This document shows positions 41,153 through 48,671 of a stretch of 64,000 nucleotides of DNA, in pieces. Under the pieces are notes generated by a model, which saw only the letters and a program-made list of their open reading frames with translations, searched no databases and was not told the origin of the DNA. This DNA is from Burkholderiales bacterium RIFCSPLOWO2_12_FULL_65_40 (lineage in GTDB: Bacteria > Pseudomonadota > Gammaproteobacteria > Burkholderiales > Burkholderiaceae_C), in assembly GCA_001770955.1 (NCBI GenBank), contig MESL01000035.1, positions 163,875 to 227,874 of the forward strand, read 5' to 3'. Both the position numbers and the translations under genes were made by a program. How positions within the stretch are numbered: the first letter of the stretch is position 1; every line of letters starts with the position of its first letter.

Positions 41153-41736
41153 AGTACACCTGTTCCTGCCGCCGCCGCCATGCCGCCGCCGGCGACACCT
41201 GTGGCGAACGCCGCCAGTGGCTGGGTCTGGCAGCGCTGGCCGCCTTCGGTTCGCTCGGCGCCCTGGCGGGCTGCGGCGAGCGTGCCGGCGAGGCGCAATC
41301 GCTCGCGCCCGTGGAGATCGACCGTTCCACCAGTTGCGAGCTCGACGGCATGCTGCTGTCTGACTACCCCGGCCCCAAGGCCCAGGTGCACTACGCCGCG
41401 CAGGACAAGCCCAGCTTCTTCTGCGACACGGTGGAGCTGTTCAGCACCCTGCTGGCCGGCGAGCAGGTGCGCGCGGCGCGCGCCATCTACGTGCAGGACA
41501 TGGGCAAAGCCGACTGGGACGCCCCGCAGGGCCACTGGATCGACGCCAAAACCGCCTTCTTCGTGCTGGGCAGCAAGCGCCACGGCTCCATGGGCCCCAC
41601 CATCGGCAGCTTTGCACAGGAGGCCGACGCCACGAAATTCGCCGCAGAGCATGGCGGCAAGGTGCTGCGCTTTGGCGACATCAAGGCCGACATGGTGGAC
41701 CTGAGCGGCGGCGCGCTGCACGACACGCGGATGTAG
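41149..41736 (+). CDS. nosL: copper chaperone lipoprotein NosL
   Basis: Protein of 195 residues. After a short Cys/Arg-rich N-terminus comes a hydrophobic segment and lipobox ALAGC (Cys near residue 42). The NosL core holds STSCELDGMLLSDYPGPKAQV, YVQDMGKADWD and a conserved Met-rich AFFVLGSKRHGSMG. NosL binds Cu(I) and delivers it for CuZ assembly. Overlaps nosY by four bases. Confidence 0.93.
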   Translation: MKYTCSCRRRHAAAGDTCGERRQWLGLAALAAFGSLGALAGCGERAGEAQSLAPVEIDRSTSCELDGMLLSDYPGPKAQVHYAAQDKPSFFCDTVELFSTLLAGEQVRAARAIYVQDMGKADWDAPQGHWIDAKTAFFVLGSKRHGSMGPTIGSFAQEADATKFAAEHGGKVLRFGDIKADMVDLSGGALHDTRM

Positions 41737-41743
41737 GCACGCC

Positions 41744-42382
41744 ATGCACCTGCCCTGGCAGCCCACCGCCCCCGCCCCGGTCCGCCGCGCAGGCTGGGCC
41801 GTGGCCGTGGCGGCCGTGCTGGCCGCGACGGTGTGGTGGAGCATGCCGGCCCTGCGCGCCCAGCTCGAGCCCGAGGCCGCCCCGGTGCTCGACCCCGATG
41901 TCTGCGTGGTGGCGCCCCCCACGCCATACAACCCGGCCTCGGGCCTGCCGCTGGAGTCTGCCCGCCCGGTGCCGGCCGACGTGCGCTGCCCGGTCTGCGG
42001 CATGTTCCCGGCGCGCTCGCCCGACTGGGCCGCGCAGGTCATTTTTGCCAATGGCGACGCGCAGTTCTTCGACTCGCCCCTGAGCCTGTTCATGTACCTG
42101 AGCGACGTGGCGCGCTACAGCCCCGGGCGCAGCGCCGACGAGATCGTGGCCCGGTACGTCACCGACGTGTCCAGCAAGACCTGGACCGATGCGGGCAACG
42201 CGTTCTATGTGCACGGCTCCTCGGCCAAAGGCCCCATGCGCGCGGGCAACCTGCCCGCTTTCGCCTCCAAAAAAGCCGCCCTCCAGTTCGCCGCGCAACG
42301 CGGCGGCACGGTGCTGGCGTATGCCGACGTCGATGCCGGGCTGGTGACCCAGCTGGGCGGGCAGGGAACGCATGCGCATTGA
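41744..42382 (+). CDS. second NosL family protein
   Basis: Protein of 212 residues with an N-terminal membrane anchor (residues 16-36) instead of a lipobox, followed by a NosL-like domain: DVRCPVCGMFPARSPDWAAQVIF (split here as RCPVCGM near residue 81), a PLSLFMYLSDV helix and AFYVHGSSAKGPMRAGNLPAF. The CPVCGM site differs from CELDGM in the gene just upstream, so the two are tandem paralogues rather than duplicates by frameshift. Last gene of the nos unit; probably a second copper donor. Confidence 0.85.
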   Translation: MHLPWQPTAPAPVRRAGWAVAVAAVLAATVWWSMPALRAQLEPEAAPVLDPDVCVVAPPTPYNPASGLPLESARPVPADVRCPVCGMFPARSPDWAAQVIFANGDAQFFDSPLSLFMYLSDVARYSPGRSADEIVARYVTDVSSKTWTDAGNAFYVHGSSAKGPMRAGNLPAFASKKAALQFAAQRGGTVLAYADVDAGLVTQLGGQGTHAH

Positions 42383-42388
42383 TGTGCT

Positions 42389-42460
42389 ATTGATAATATA
42401 GCTGCATGCGCTTGATGGGGGGTCTGTATAGAGGAGTTTGATTCTGAACTTGCTTTCAGG
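42389..42460 (+). repeat. dispersed repeat family 1 (degenerate copy)
   Basis: TATTGATAATATAGCTGCATG and CGCTTGATGGGG follow the family order, with a degenerate 3' half. It lies just after the nos operon at the border of the accessory segment. Between it and the attC site at 42623 I see no gene; short frames there lack support. Confidence 0.5.
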
Positions 42461-42622
42461 CCAGCGCGGATAGCTATCATTTTGGTAGCAAGAGGCGGTT
42501 AATTTCTCTCACGATTGCCTTGAGGCCTTGCGATCTGCACGATGGATCTGAACACTGGCTTGCGTCATTCGTGGCGGTGGCTGTTGACCAGGAGTAGCCG
42601 GTGGCAGCTAGGGAAAGCAGAC

Positions 42623-42724
42623 GCTCAACGTTGGAGGTAACCCGCCGCCGGAGCGCAGCGAAGGGAACCCAGCAGCGGTGCAAAGCGCCGCTGTTGGGCG
42701 GTCGGATTGACCGACGGGTTAGCC
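42623..42724 (-). repeat. attC-like recombination site of cassette B
   Basis: On the minus strand the site begins with GGCTAAC (42724-42718), holds an imperfect palindrome including CAGCGGCGC/GCACCGCTGCTG, and ends CTCCAACGTTGAGC; GTTGAGC fits the core GTTRRRY. The stop codon of the preceding ORF (TAA) lies inside GGCTAAC, as is common in gene cassettes. About 102 bases. Confidence 0.72.
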
Positions 42725-43168
42725 ATTGGGGTTGTTGGGGACATACTCTACCTCGATACCATTTTTCAGCGGCTCAGACTTGAAAATGCGAACTGAAGGA
42801 TGGTGCGCAATGCGCAAGCGCTGATCTGACCGCCAGGAAACACGAATATCTGGCCCGCCTCCGGGACCGCGCGGTGCTCTTCCGTGATCGGCATCAGCGA
42901 CAAAGACGTTTCCAGATTCGTTTGACAGAACGTCGGCCGCGGAAAGAATTGAAACCTGAGTCGAAAAATCTGTAGTTGCGCCACAGTCTCGTTCGAAGAC
43001 CACAGCTTTGAACTTCTGGTCTGGGGCGACAGCTTCAAGAATCACTGTATTGGCGTACATATCTCGCGCGAACCACCACATTGCTCCGGCACCGGCGGCC
43101 AACAAACAACAAACGCACGCCGCAATGGCGCCAACAAACTTCAGCAGAGCAGCGAGCGACGGCTTCAT
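42719..43168 (-). CDS. integron cassette ORF B, membrane-anchored protein of unknown function
   Basis: Protein of 149 residues with one N-terminal membrane segment (residues 10-33) and a soluble domain containing KFKAVVFERDCGATTDFSTQ and FVADADHGRAPRGPGGGPD. A protein of this pattern is, as far as I recall, found in integron cassette arrays; function unknown. The ATG lies ten bases inside the GTTAGCC boundary at 43180-43174, and the stop is in the attC site. Lower GC and different codon use from the flanking nos and creD genes. Confidence 0.7.
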   Translation of the reverse strand: MKPSLAALLKFVGAIAACVCCLLAAGAGAMWWFARDMYANTVILEAVAPDQKFKAVVFERDCGATTDFSTQVSILSAADVLSNESGNVFVADADHGRAPRGPGGGPDIRVSWRSDQRLRIAHHPSVRIFKSEPLKNGIEVEYVPNNPNG

Positions 43169-43173
43169 GAGAT

Positions 43174-43285
43174 GGCTAACGAATTAGTTAACTGGCGCCG
43201 AAGCCCGAAGCCCGAAGGGCGCAGGGCACCAACACTGGCCATGAAAATGGCGAAGCCATGGCCAGTGTTGGCGTCCACGTTGAAC
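43174..43285 (-). repeat. attC-like recombination site of cassette A
   Basis: On the minus strand: GTTCAAC (43285-43279, fits RYYYAAC), then a long palindrome CCAACACTGGCCATG/CATGGCCAGTGTTGG, a CCCTTCGGGCTTCGGG stretch, and TTAACTAATTCGTTAGCC at the end with the crossover G/TTAGCC. About 112 bases. This is the most convincing of the attC sites in the window. Confidence 0.8.
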
Positions 43286-43328
43286 GCACAGATAGGCACG
43301 AAACTTCGCTGCAACCTTTCATGAGCCC

Positions 43329-43868
43329 CTATTTATCTATCTGTGCACCAATCATCCGCGTGCCTAGAAAACCGTGATCGGCTAAATTGGTGTGAGAGGC
43401 AATTTCTGTGCGAAGTGCCGCAGCCTCATTGCTTTCGGAGTCGAGTGGTACTGAAAAAAATGACTTCGCAATGCTGGTAGGTTGCAATGATGCGGCCGCC
43501 AGCGCTTCACCGCCCGACTTTGTGACCAGCTCAACTTGGTTCATTGGGTGACGACCTGGGGTGATGAATGAGCGGACGGCAGAAAAGTCATCTAATGGGT
43601 ACTCTGTGATTTTTGATAAAAACAGAACCGATTTTCTGTGAACGACGACCTTGTTTAAGGTTGCGTCGATCTCGATCCATCGCTTGGCCTGAGTAAACTT
43701 TACCCACCAACTGATTGCGGCCATGCATCCGGCGACGTATATGAAAAATAGATCTGACTTTTCTATGGTTTCATTCGGGATGGACTTAATAAGTAGTATT
43801 GCGATGAATGTGAGGAACACATAAGCCGTCACATATGAGCTCTTGTGTTTTATGCGAATAGTCGTCAT
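43329..43868 (-). CDS. integron cassette ORF A, membrane protein of unknown function
   Basis: Protein of 179 residues with two adjacent hydrophobic segments (about residues 12-30 and 40-58) followed by a soluble part with IEIDATLNKVVVHRK and ITEYPLDDFSAVRSF, a layout reminiscent of small PH-like membrane proteins. No family assigned. The ATG lies about nine bases inside the GTTAGCC boundary at 43883-43877. AT-rich relative to the neighbourhood. Confidence 0.65.
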   Translation of the reverse strand: MTTIRIKHKSSYVTAYVFLTFIAILLIKSIPNETIEKSDLFFIYVAGCMAAISWWVKFTQAKRWIEIDATLNKVVVHRKSVLFLSKITEYPLDDFSAVRSFITPGRHPMNQVELVTKSGGEALAAASLQPTSIAKSFFSVPLDSESNEAAALRTEIASHTNLADHGFLGTRMIGAQIDK

Positions 43869-43876
43869 CTCTATTT

Positions 43877-43888
43877 GGCTAACGAATG
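43877..43888 (-). repeat. outer attC end (remnant)
   Basis: GGCTAACGAATG on the plus strand repeats GGCTAACGAAT of the attC A end (43174-43184). On the minus strand it reads CATTCGTTAGCC, i.e. the 3' end of a further attC site whose remainder is replaced by the IS remnant. Confidence 0.6.
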
Positions 43889-43892
43889 AAAG

Positions 43893-44002
43893 GGACTTCC
43901 CCGTCCCGAGTGATCCGCACAGTTGCGAAGTACGGCATCAAAGTGCCACGATGGGAAGTTCGATCTCTCATCAATTCACTCGTTTTTTGGAAGGGGAAGT
44001 CC
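43893..44002 (+). mobile_element. inverted-repeat end region of an IS110/IS1111-like element
   Basis: GGACTTCCCC (43893-43902) and GGGGAAGTCC (43993-44002) are a perfect 10-base inverted repeat. The second arm ends at the ATG of the truncated transposase. The segment would be the 5' leader of the insertion sequence. Such elements of the IS1111-attC group are known to insert into attC sites, and here the leader starts five bases from an attC end. Confidence 0.5.
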
Positions 44003-44173
44003 ATGTCTGCCATTGTCACCATCGGTATCGATCTCGCCAAGAACGTCTTTGCTGCTCATGGCGTTGATGTCACAGGCAAGCCCGAAATCCAGATCGCCTG
44101 CCCCCACCATCCGTGCCTACCCAGATCGCCAACTTTCACAACACAAACAGAAGAACCTCTCGCCAGAAATTAA
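44003..44173 (+). pseudogene. truncated IS110-family transposase
   Basis: The first 30 residues, MSAIVTIGIDLAKNVFAAHG then VDVTGKPEI, match the N-terminus of IS110/IS1111 DEDD transposases, including the first catalytic Asp in GIDLAKN. Homology stops near base 44095; the remaining frame (CPHHPCLPRSPTF) is unrelated, so roughly 90 percent of the gene is missing. It is a remnant, not an active element. Confidence 0.75.
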
Positions 44174-44252
44174 AACAGGAGCGGCAAAATTTTCGCTCCT
44201 GTTTTAATAGCTATCAGCGCTTTTCCATCAAGCGCTTGAGCCTTATTTCATT
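44170..44252 (+). repeat. dispersed repeat family 1 with extra palindrome
   Basis: TTAAAACAGGAGCG pairs with CGCTCCTGTTTTAA, and the second half reads AATAGCTATCAGCGCTTTTC then CATCAAGCGCTTGAGCC, the family core. It closes the accessory segment next to the gene after creD and links the family to the hairpin at 3657-3740, which has the same CAGGAGC word. Confidence 0.7.
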
Positions 44253-44553
44253 CATATCCCCGCCCTCTGCGCCGTGCCGCTGGCAGCAGCGCCGCCATGC
44301 GCCACACCAGCGCATGCAACGCAGTGCGCTGCGCAGGGCTTTGGGCCGGTGTGAAGGCGGCGTGCAGCACTGCCTGCCGGGTGCTGCGCAAGGCGGTGCG
44401 GTCGTTCGCCTGCAGGGCGGTCAGCAGGCGGTCGTGCAGGCGCTGCACGCGCAGCGCCTCGGCGGGTGACAGGCCCGTGTGCGGTGCTGCCACGGGGGCC
44501 GTCAGGTGCCGGGCCCAGGCCGTGTTCGGGCTGAAAGAATGCGTGCGGTTCAT
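44248..44553 (-). CDS. small protein coupled to creD, unknown
   Basis: Protein of 101 residues, not recognised. It begins MNRTHSFSPNTAWARHL, is helical and Ala/Arg/Leu-rich (RVQRLHDRLLTALQANDRTAL; SPAQRTALHALVWRMAALL), with no signal peptide or clear membrane helix. Its ATG overlaps the creD stop (ATGA), which supports it as a real translationally coupled gene. Confidence 0.55.
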   Translation of the reverse strand: MNRTHSFSPNTAWARHLTAPVAAPHTGLSPAEALRVQRLHDRLLTALQANDRTALRSTRQAVLHAAFTPAQSPAQRTALHALVWRMAALLPAARRRGRGYE

Positions 44554-45962
44554 GGCTTTTGCGGCGCAGGGGTGCCGCCCAGGGGGGTGCTCAGCCCGTA
44601 CCAGTTCACCCGGCGCGTCAGCACCATCACGAGGGCCAGCACGGTGAACAGGGCGATGGAGCCGACCACCAGCGCGGTCTGCTCCAGTTGCAGCAGCACA
44701 TACAGCAGGCCATACAGCAGTGCCATGCCTGCCCCGAACGGCAGGCCCCGGCGCAAACTGCCCAGCATGTGGCTGGCGTAGTAGCCCAGCAGCAGCACGC
44801 AGGCCGTGGCCGCCACGGCGTAGGCCATGCCGAACGGCAGGTGCTCCGACAGGCTCAGCAGCAGCAGGAAGAAGCTGCACAGCGCGCTGCCCACCAGCAG
44901 GTACTGCACCGGGTGCACGCGCAACCGCAGCATTAATTCGAACAGGCCCACGGCCACGAAGGTCAGGGCGATGAACAGCACGCCGTACTTGGTGGCGCGG
45001 TCCGACAGTGAATACGGGTTCACCGGGTCGATGAACGCCACGCTGAAGCTGTCGGCGCATTCGCGTGCGGCGCCCGGCGGTGGCATGTCGCCATCGGGGC
45101 CGCCCTCCGGCGCCTCGCACACCGGTTTGCCCTGGGCAATGTCCTGCTGCGCGGTGGTGGCCAGCGACGACAGGCGCCAGTGCGCCGTGAAGCCGTCGGC
45201 ACGCACCTCGCGCTCGGACGGCAGAAAGCGTCCGCTGAACGAGGGGTGCGGCCAGGGGCTCTCCAGTTGCACTTCCGTGCGGCTGCCCAGCGGCACGATG
45301 GACAGGCGCTCGGTGCCGACCAGCTCCAGCTCCAGCGTGACGGCCAGGCCGTCCGCCCGGTCGCGCACCGACTCGGGCAGCGTGGCGTGCAGCCCCCGGC
45401 TGTACCTGGGGTGGAAGGTGCCGGGCTGGAGCGCAAGCGGCTGCTCGCCGAGCAGGAGCTGTGCCGTGCGGATGCCGCGCGCATCGCCCACGGCCAGCAT
45501 CAGGATGGGGGCGCCGCACTGCATGCGCGAGCCCTTGACGGTGGTCTGCGGCTGCAGGCTGGCCAGCGGCGCCCACTGCGCCGCGATGCGGGCCTGGAGC
45601 TGGTAGGTGTGCACGGTGTGCAGGCCCCGGGCGCGTTCTTCCAGGGTCGTTCCCGAGCGCAGCTGCAGCCGCTCCGGCATGGCCGTCAGCAAAAACTCCC
45701 GGCGCTGTTCGACCATGCGGCGCTCGTCGCCCTGGCCGGTGGGCGCATCCCAGCTTTCCACGCAGGCGCTGTGGATCATCGGACCCAGCAAGGTCTGCGG
45801 CCCGGCCAGGCTGCCGGCCACGCTGTGCTGTGCCAGGCTGCGGTAGCGCTGGCGGTCGCGCACCACGTCGTCGATCAGGCCCAGGCCGAACAGCAGCAAG
45901 AGTGCAATGGCGGCCAGTGCGGCCAGTTTGGTGAACCAGGGGTTTTTCAAGGCGTCCTCCAC
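44550..45962 (-). CDS. creD: cell envelope integrity protein CreD
   Basis: Inner membrane protein of 470 residues: one N-terminal helix, a large periplasmic domain (residues 35-320) and five or six C-terminal helices. DPVNPYSLSDRATKYGVLFI followed by ALTFVAVGLFELM is the CreD signature. In E. coli CreD is the main output of the CreBC two-component system. Here a kinase-regulator pair lies upstream on the same strand but the kinase is of the TctE type, so it is not evidently CreBC. Confidence 0.9.
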   Translation of the reverse strand: MEDALKNPWFTKLAALAAIALLLLFGLGLIDDVVRDRQRYRSLAQHSVAGSLAGPQTLLGPMIHSACVESWDAPTGQGDERRMVEQRREFLLTAMPERLQLRSGTTLEERARGLHTVHTYQLQARIAAQWAPLASLQPQTTVKGSRMQCGAPILMLAVGDARGIRTAQLLLGEQPLALQPGTFHPRYSRGLHATLPESVRDRADGLAVTLELELVGTERLSIVPLGSRTEVQLESPWPHPSFSGRFLPSEREVRADGFTAHWRLSSLATTAQQDIAQGKPVCEAPEGGPDGDMPPPGAARECADSFSVAFIDPVNPYSLSDRATKYGVLFIALTFVAVGLFELMLRLRVHPVQYLLVGSALCSFFLLLLSLSEHLPFGMAYAVAATACVLLLGYYASHMLGSLRRGLPFGAGMALLYGLLYVLLQLEQTALVVGSIALFTVLALVMVLTRRVNWYGLSTPLGGTPAPQKP

Positions 45963-46034
45963 AGTGAATGTGGAGGCAGTGTTTTCCCCGGCGGTGAGGG
46001 GGGTATGAAGTTTGTGTGGCCGGTGTGAAGTGGC

Positions 46035-46204
46035 CTAGGGATGACCTGCATAGCTCCCTGCGGTCGGTGATAGCACGGCCTCGGGCGGTCCACTGCGTTG
46101 CTTTTCTTGCCAATAGCGGCGCTATTGGCCGCAAAAAGACGCCTTGTGGCCCATTCCGATCCGCACTACCACCGACTCGCGAGGGTTATGCAGGTCATCC
46201 CTAG
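46035..46204. repeat. 170-bp long imperfect palindrome
   Basis: CTAGGGATGACCTGCATA (46035-46052) is a perfect inverted copy of 46187-46204, and the symmetry continues inward: GTCGGTGATAGCACGG against GTCGGTGGTAGTGCGG, and a central GCCAATAGC/GCTATTGGC around GGC (46109-46129). The whole element is centred at 46119-46120 and could fold into one hairpin. It ends one base before the sensor kinase stop and precedes creD by about 70 bases on its 5' side. No ORF inside. Could be a MITE-like element, a terminator or an RNA structure. Confidence 0.8.
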
Positions 46205-46205
46205 A

Positions 46206-47660
46206 TCAATCCTGCGGGTCCTGCGCCTGGCGCGCCGGGAAGCGCACCGTAAAGCGCGCGCCGGGGGGCTGCTGCCCGGGCCGGGCGTCTTCCACGGAAA
46301 TCACGGCGCTGTGCTGGCGTGCGATCTCCAGCACGATGGGCAGGCCCAGGCCCGAGCCGTCGGCATCGGTGCCCAGGGCGCGGTAGAAATGCTGGAAGAT
46401 CAGTTCGCGCTCGGCCTCGGGCACGCCTGGCCCGGTGTCCTCGACCTGGAGCAACAGCACGCGGCCAAACGTGTCGGCCAGCACGCGGGCGGTGATGATG
46501 CCGGGTTTTTCGGCACTCGACGGCGTGTAGTTGATGGCGTTGTCCACCAGGTTGCGCACCAGCTCCTTGAGCAGGGTGGGGTTGCCGTCGAGCCAGACAC
46601 CCGGAGCGCCCGGCTCGGCGCCGTCGTACCCCAGGTCGATGCACTTGTCGAGCGCGCGCGGCACCGAGTCGCGCACCACCTCCATCGTCAGGCGGGCCAG
46701 GTCGCAGGGGACGTGGGCCATCTGCACGCTGCCGCCTTCGGCCCGGGCCAGGGCGAGCAACTGGTTGACGGTGTGGGTGGCGCGAATGCTGGAGCGCCCG
46801 ATCTGCTGCAGCGAGCGTTTGAGTTCGTCGGTGCTGGTGCCTTCGCGCTGCGCCAGGTCGGCCTGCATGCGCAGGCCCGCCAGTGGGGTTTTGAGCTGGT
46901 GCGCGGCATCGGCCAGAAAGCGTTTTTGCGTGGCCAGCGAGTCGTTCAGGCGGGTGAGCAGGTCGTTCACCGACGCCACCAGAGGGGCCACTTCCATCGG
47001 CACGGTTTTGTGGTCCAGCGGCGAGAGGTCGTCGGGGCTGCGCGCGCGGATGCGCTCTTCCAGCTGGTTCAGCGGCTGGATGCCGCGCGCCAGCGCCAGC
47101 CACACCAGCAGCACGGCCAGCGGCAGGATGACGAACTGCGGCACCATCACGCCCTTGATGATTTCGGTGGCCAGTACGCTGCGCTTCTCGCGCGTCTCGG
47201 CCACCTGCACCAGGGCCAGCGGAGCGCCTTCGAGCTGCAGGCGCACCCAGATGTAGGCCATGCGGATTTCCAGCCCGCGCAACTCGGCGTCGCGCAGGCG
47301 CACCTCGCCGATGGTGGGCACCTCGTCGTCGGGTGGTGCGGGCAGCTCGCGCTCGCCCGACAGCAACTCGCCGCGCGGGCCGGTCACCTGGTAGTACACG
47401 GTGTCGGAATCGTCAGCGCGCAGGATCTCGCTGGCGGGCTGCGGCAGATTGAATTGCGGCTGGCCCTTGTGCACCGACACGAGTTGCGCCAGCGCGTGGG
47501 CGTTGTATTCGAGCGCACGGTCGAACGGCTTGTTGGCGATGCCCTGCGCCACCAGCCAGGTCAGCGCCAGGCTCACCGGCCACAGCAGCAGCAGCGGGGT
47601 GAGCATCCAGTCAAGGATTTCGCCGAACAGGGAGCGCTGCTCTCGCTGGAAGATCTTCAA
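46206..47660 (-). CDS. TctE-like sensor histidine kinase
   Basis: Kinase of 484 residues: two membrane helices (about residues 18-40 and 170-192) around a periplasmic sensor domain, HAMP-like linker, HisKA with the phosphoacceptor His in FLADAAHQLKTPLAGLR (about residue 260) and HATPase_c with NLVDNAINYTPSS and GSGLGLPIV. Sensor layout resembles TctE (tricarboxylate-type signals) rather than CreC. It is 282 bases downstream of its regulator gene, separated by two repeats. Confidence 0.88.
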   Translation of the reverse strand: MKIFQREQRSLFGEILDWMLTPLLLLWPVSLALTWLVAQGIANKPFDRALEYNAHALAQLVSVHKGQPQFNLPQPASEILRADDSDTVYYQVTGPRGELLSGERELPAPPDDEVPTIGEVRLRDAELRGLEIRMAYIWVRLQLEGAPLALVQVAETREKRSVLATEIIKGVMVPQFVILPLAVLLVWLALARGIQPLNQLEERIRARSPDDLSPLDHKTVPMEVAPLVASVNDLLTRLNDSLATQKRFLADAAHQLKTPLAGLRMQADLAQREGTSTDELKRSLQQIGRSSIRATHTVNQLLALARAEGGSVQMAHVPCDLARLTMEVVRDSVPRALDKCIDLGYDGAEPGAPGVWLDGNPTLLKELVRNLVDNAINYTPSSAEKPGIITARVLADTFGRVLLLQVEDTGPGVPEAERELIFQHFYRALGTDADGSGLGLPIVLEIARQHSAVISVEDARPGQQPPGARFTVRFPARQAQDPQD

Positions 47661-47707
47661 GGTCGCTGCCCTGGTTTTGAATGAAAAGTGGATTTAACGC
47701 AATGTGG

Positions 47708-47740
47708 GTAAGCGCTAGCAGCTACGAAAATAGAAGCAAA
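47708..47740 (-). repeat. dispersed repeat family 1 (inverted copy)
   Basis: TAAGCGCTAGCAGCTACGA then AAATAG: on the minus strand it reads GTAGCTGCTAGCGCTTA, the family core half. Located between the kinase start and repeat family 2. Confidence 0.6.
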
Positions 47741-47789
47741 AAAAGGCTGTGCTGCAAGGCGCTTGGCCTCGTCCCCGCGAGTGGATACT

Positions 47790-47939
47790 GGCGCAGCCCA
47801 GGCCAGCATCCACCGCTCAAGGGCCGCCAAGCTGCGTATGCGGCGCTTCGCTTGCGTGCGCTGGTGGCGTCCCCCTGCCCGCAGCGCGCAGCGCTTCGAG
47901 AGCGGGTGGAAGCGGCGCAGCCGCTCAGGGGGGTGTTCC
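47790..47939 (-). repeat. dispersed repeat family 2
   Basis: Second copy of the element at 7270-7410. Shared words in the same order include CAGGCCAGC, CAAGGGCCGCCA, GCGTGCGCTGG, GGCGTCCCCCT and CAGGGGGT. It ends at the stop of the response regulator gene, as the first copy ends at the stop of the thioesterase gene. Confidence 0.7.
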
Positions 47940-47942
47940 ATT

Positions 47943-48617
47943 TCAACCGGGAATCTTCTCTAGGCAGTAGCCCAGGCCGCGCACCGTGGCGATGCGGATC
48001 GGCCCCTTCTCGATCTTCTTGCGCAGGCGGTGGATATACACCTCGATGGCGTTGTTGCTCACCTCCTCGCCCCATTCGCACAGTCGCTCGACGAGCTGGT
48101 CCTTGCTCACCAGGCGCCCGGCGCGCTGCAGCAACACTTCGAGCAGGCCCAGTTCGCGCGCCGACAGCTCGACCATCTTTCCGTCGATGGTGGCCACGCG
48201 GCCGGCCTGGTCGTACACCAGCGGGCCGTGCTTGATGGCGCTGCTGGTGCCGCCCATGCCCCGGCGCGTGAGCGCACGCACGCGGGCTTCGAGCTCCTGC
48301 AGGCTGAAAGGCTTGGCCATGTAGTCGTCGGCGCCAAAGTCCAGCCCCTTGACGCGTTCTTCCACGCTGTCGGCGGCCGTCAGGATCAGCACCGGCAGGG
48401 CAGAGCCGCGCGCTCGCAGCTTTTTCAGCACCTCCAGGCCATGCATCTTGGGCAGACCCAGGTCGAGGATCAGCAGATCGAACTCGTTGTTGGTCATCAG
48501 CGCGGCATCGGCCTCGCTGCCGCTGGCCACGTGGTCCACCACGGCGCCCGAGCTGCGCAGCGTGCGCAACAGGCCATCGGCCAGCACCTGGTCGTCTTCG
48601 GCGATGAGGATGCGCAT
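47943..48617 (-). CDS. OmpR-family response regulator
   Basis: Regulator of 224 residues. Receiver domain with acidic pair EDD (residues 7-9), phosphoacceptor Asp in LILDLGLPK (about residue 52) and Lys in YMAKPF (about 103); C-terminal winged helix with ELSARELGLLEVLL and VYIHRLRKKIEKG. Starts the two-component unit with the kinase at 46206-47660. Confidence 0.92.
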   Translation of the reverse strand: MRILIAEDDQVLADGLLRTLRSSGAVVDHVASGSEADAALMTNNEFDLLILDLGLPKMHGLEVLKKLRARGSALPVLILTAADSVEERVKGLDFGADDYMAKPFSLQELEARVRALTRRGMGGTSSAIKHGPLVYDQAGRVATIDGKMVELSARELGLLEVLLQRAGRLVSKDQLVERLCEWGEEVSNNAIEVYIHRLRKKIEKGPIRIATVRGLGYCLEKIPG

Positions 48618-48671
48618 GGGGTCTGTCTCCTGGTTGTTCCGATGATTTTAGGAGCTTGCCGGCGCCGTGCA

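Noticed and set aside
42477-42683. Short minus-strand ORF (68 codons) after cassette B
   Set aside because: It overlaps the attC-like site, lacks a ribosome binding site and shows no family resemblance.
46206-48617. Calling the two-component pair CreBC because creD is near
   Set aside because: The kinase has the TctE-like sensor layout and creD is separated by the palindrome; identity with CreBC is not supported.
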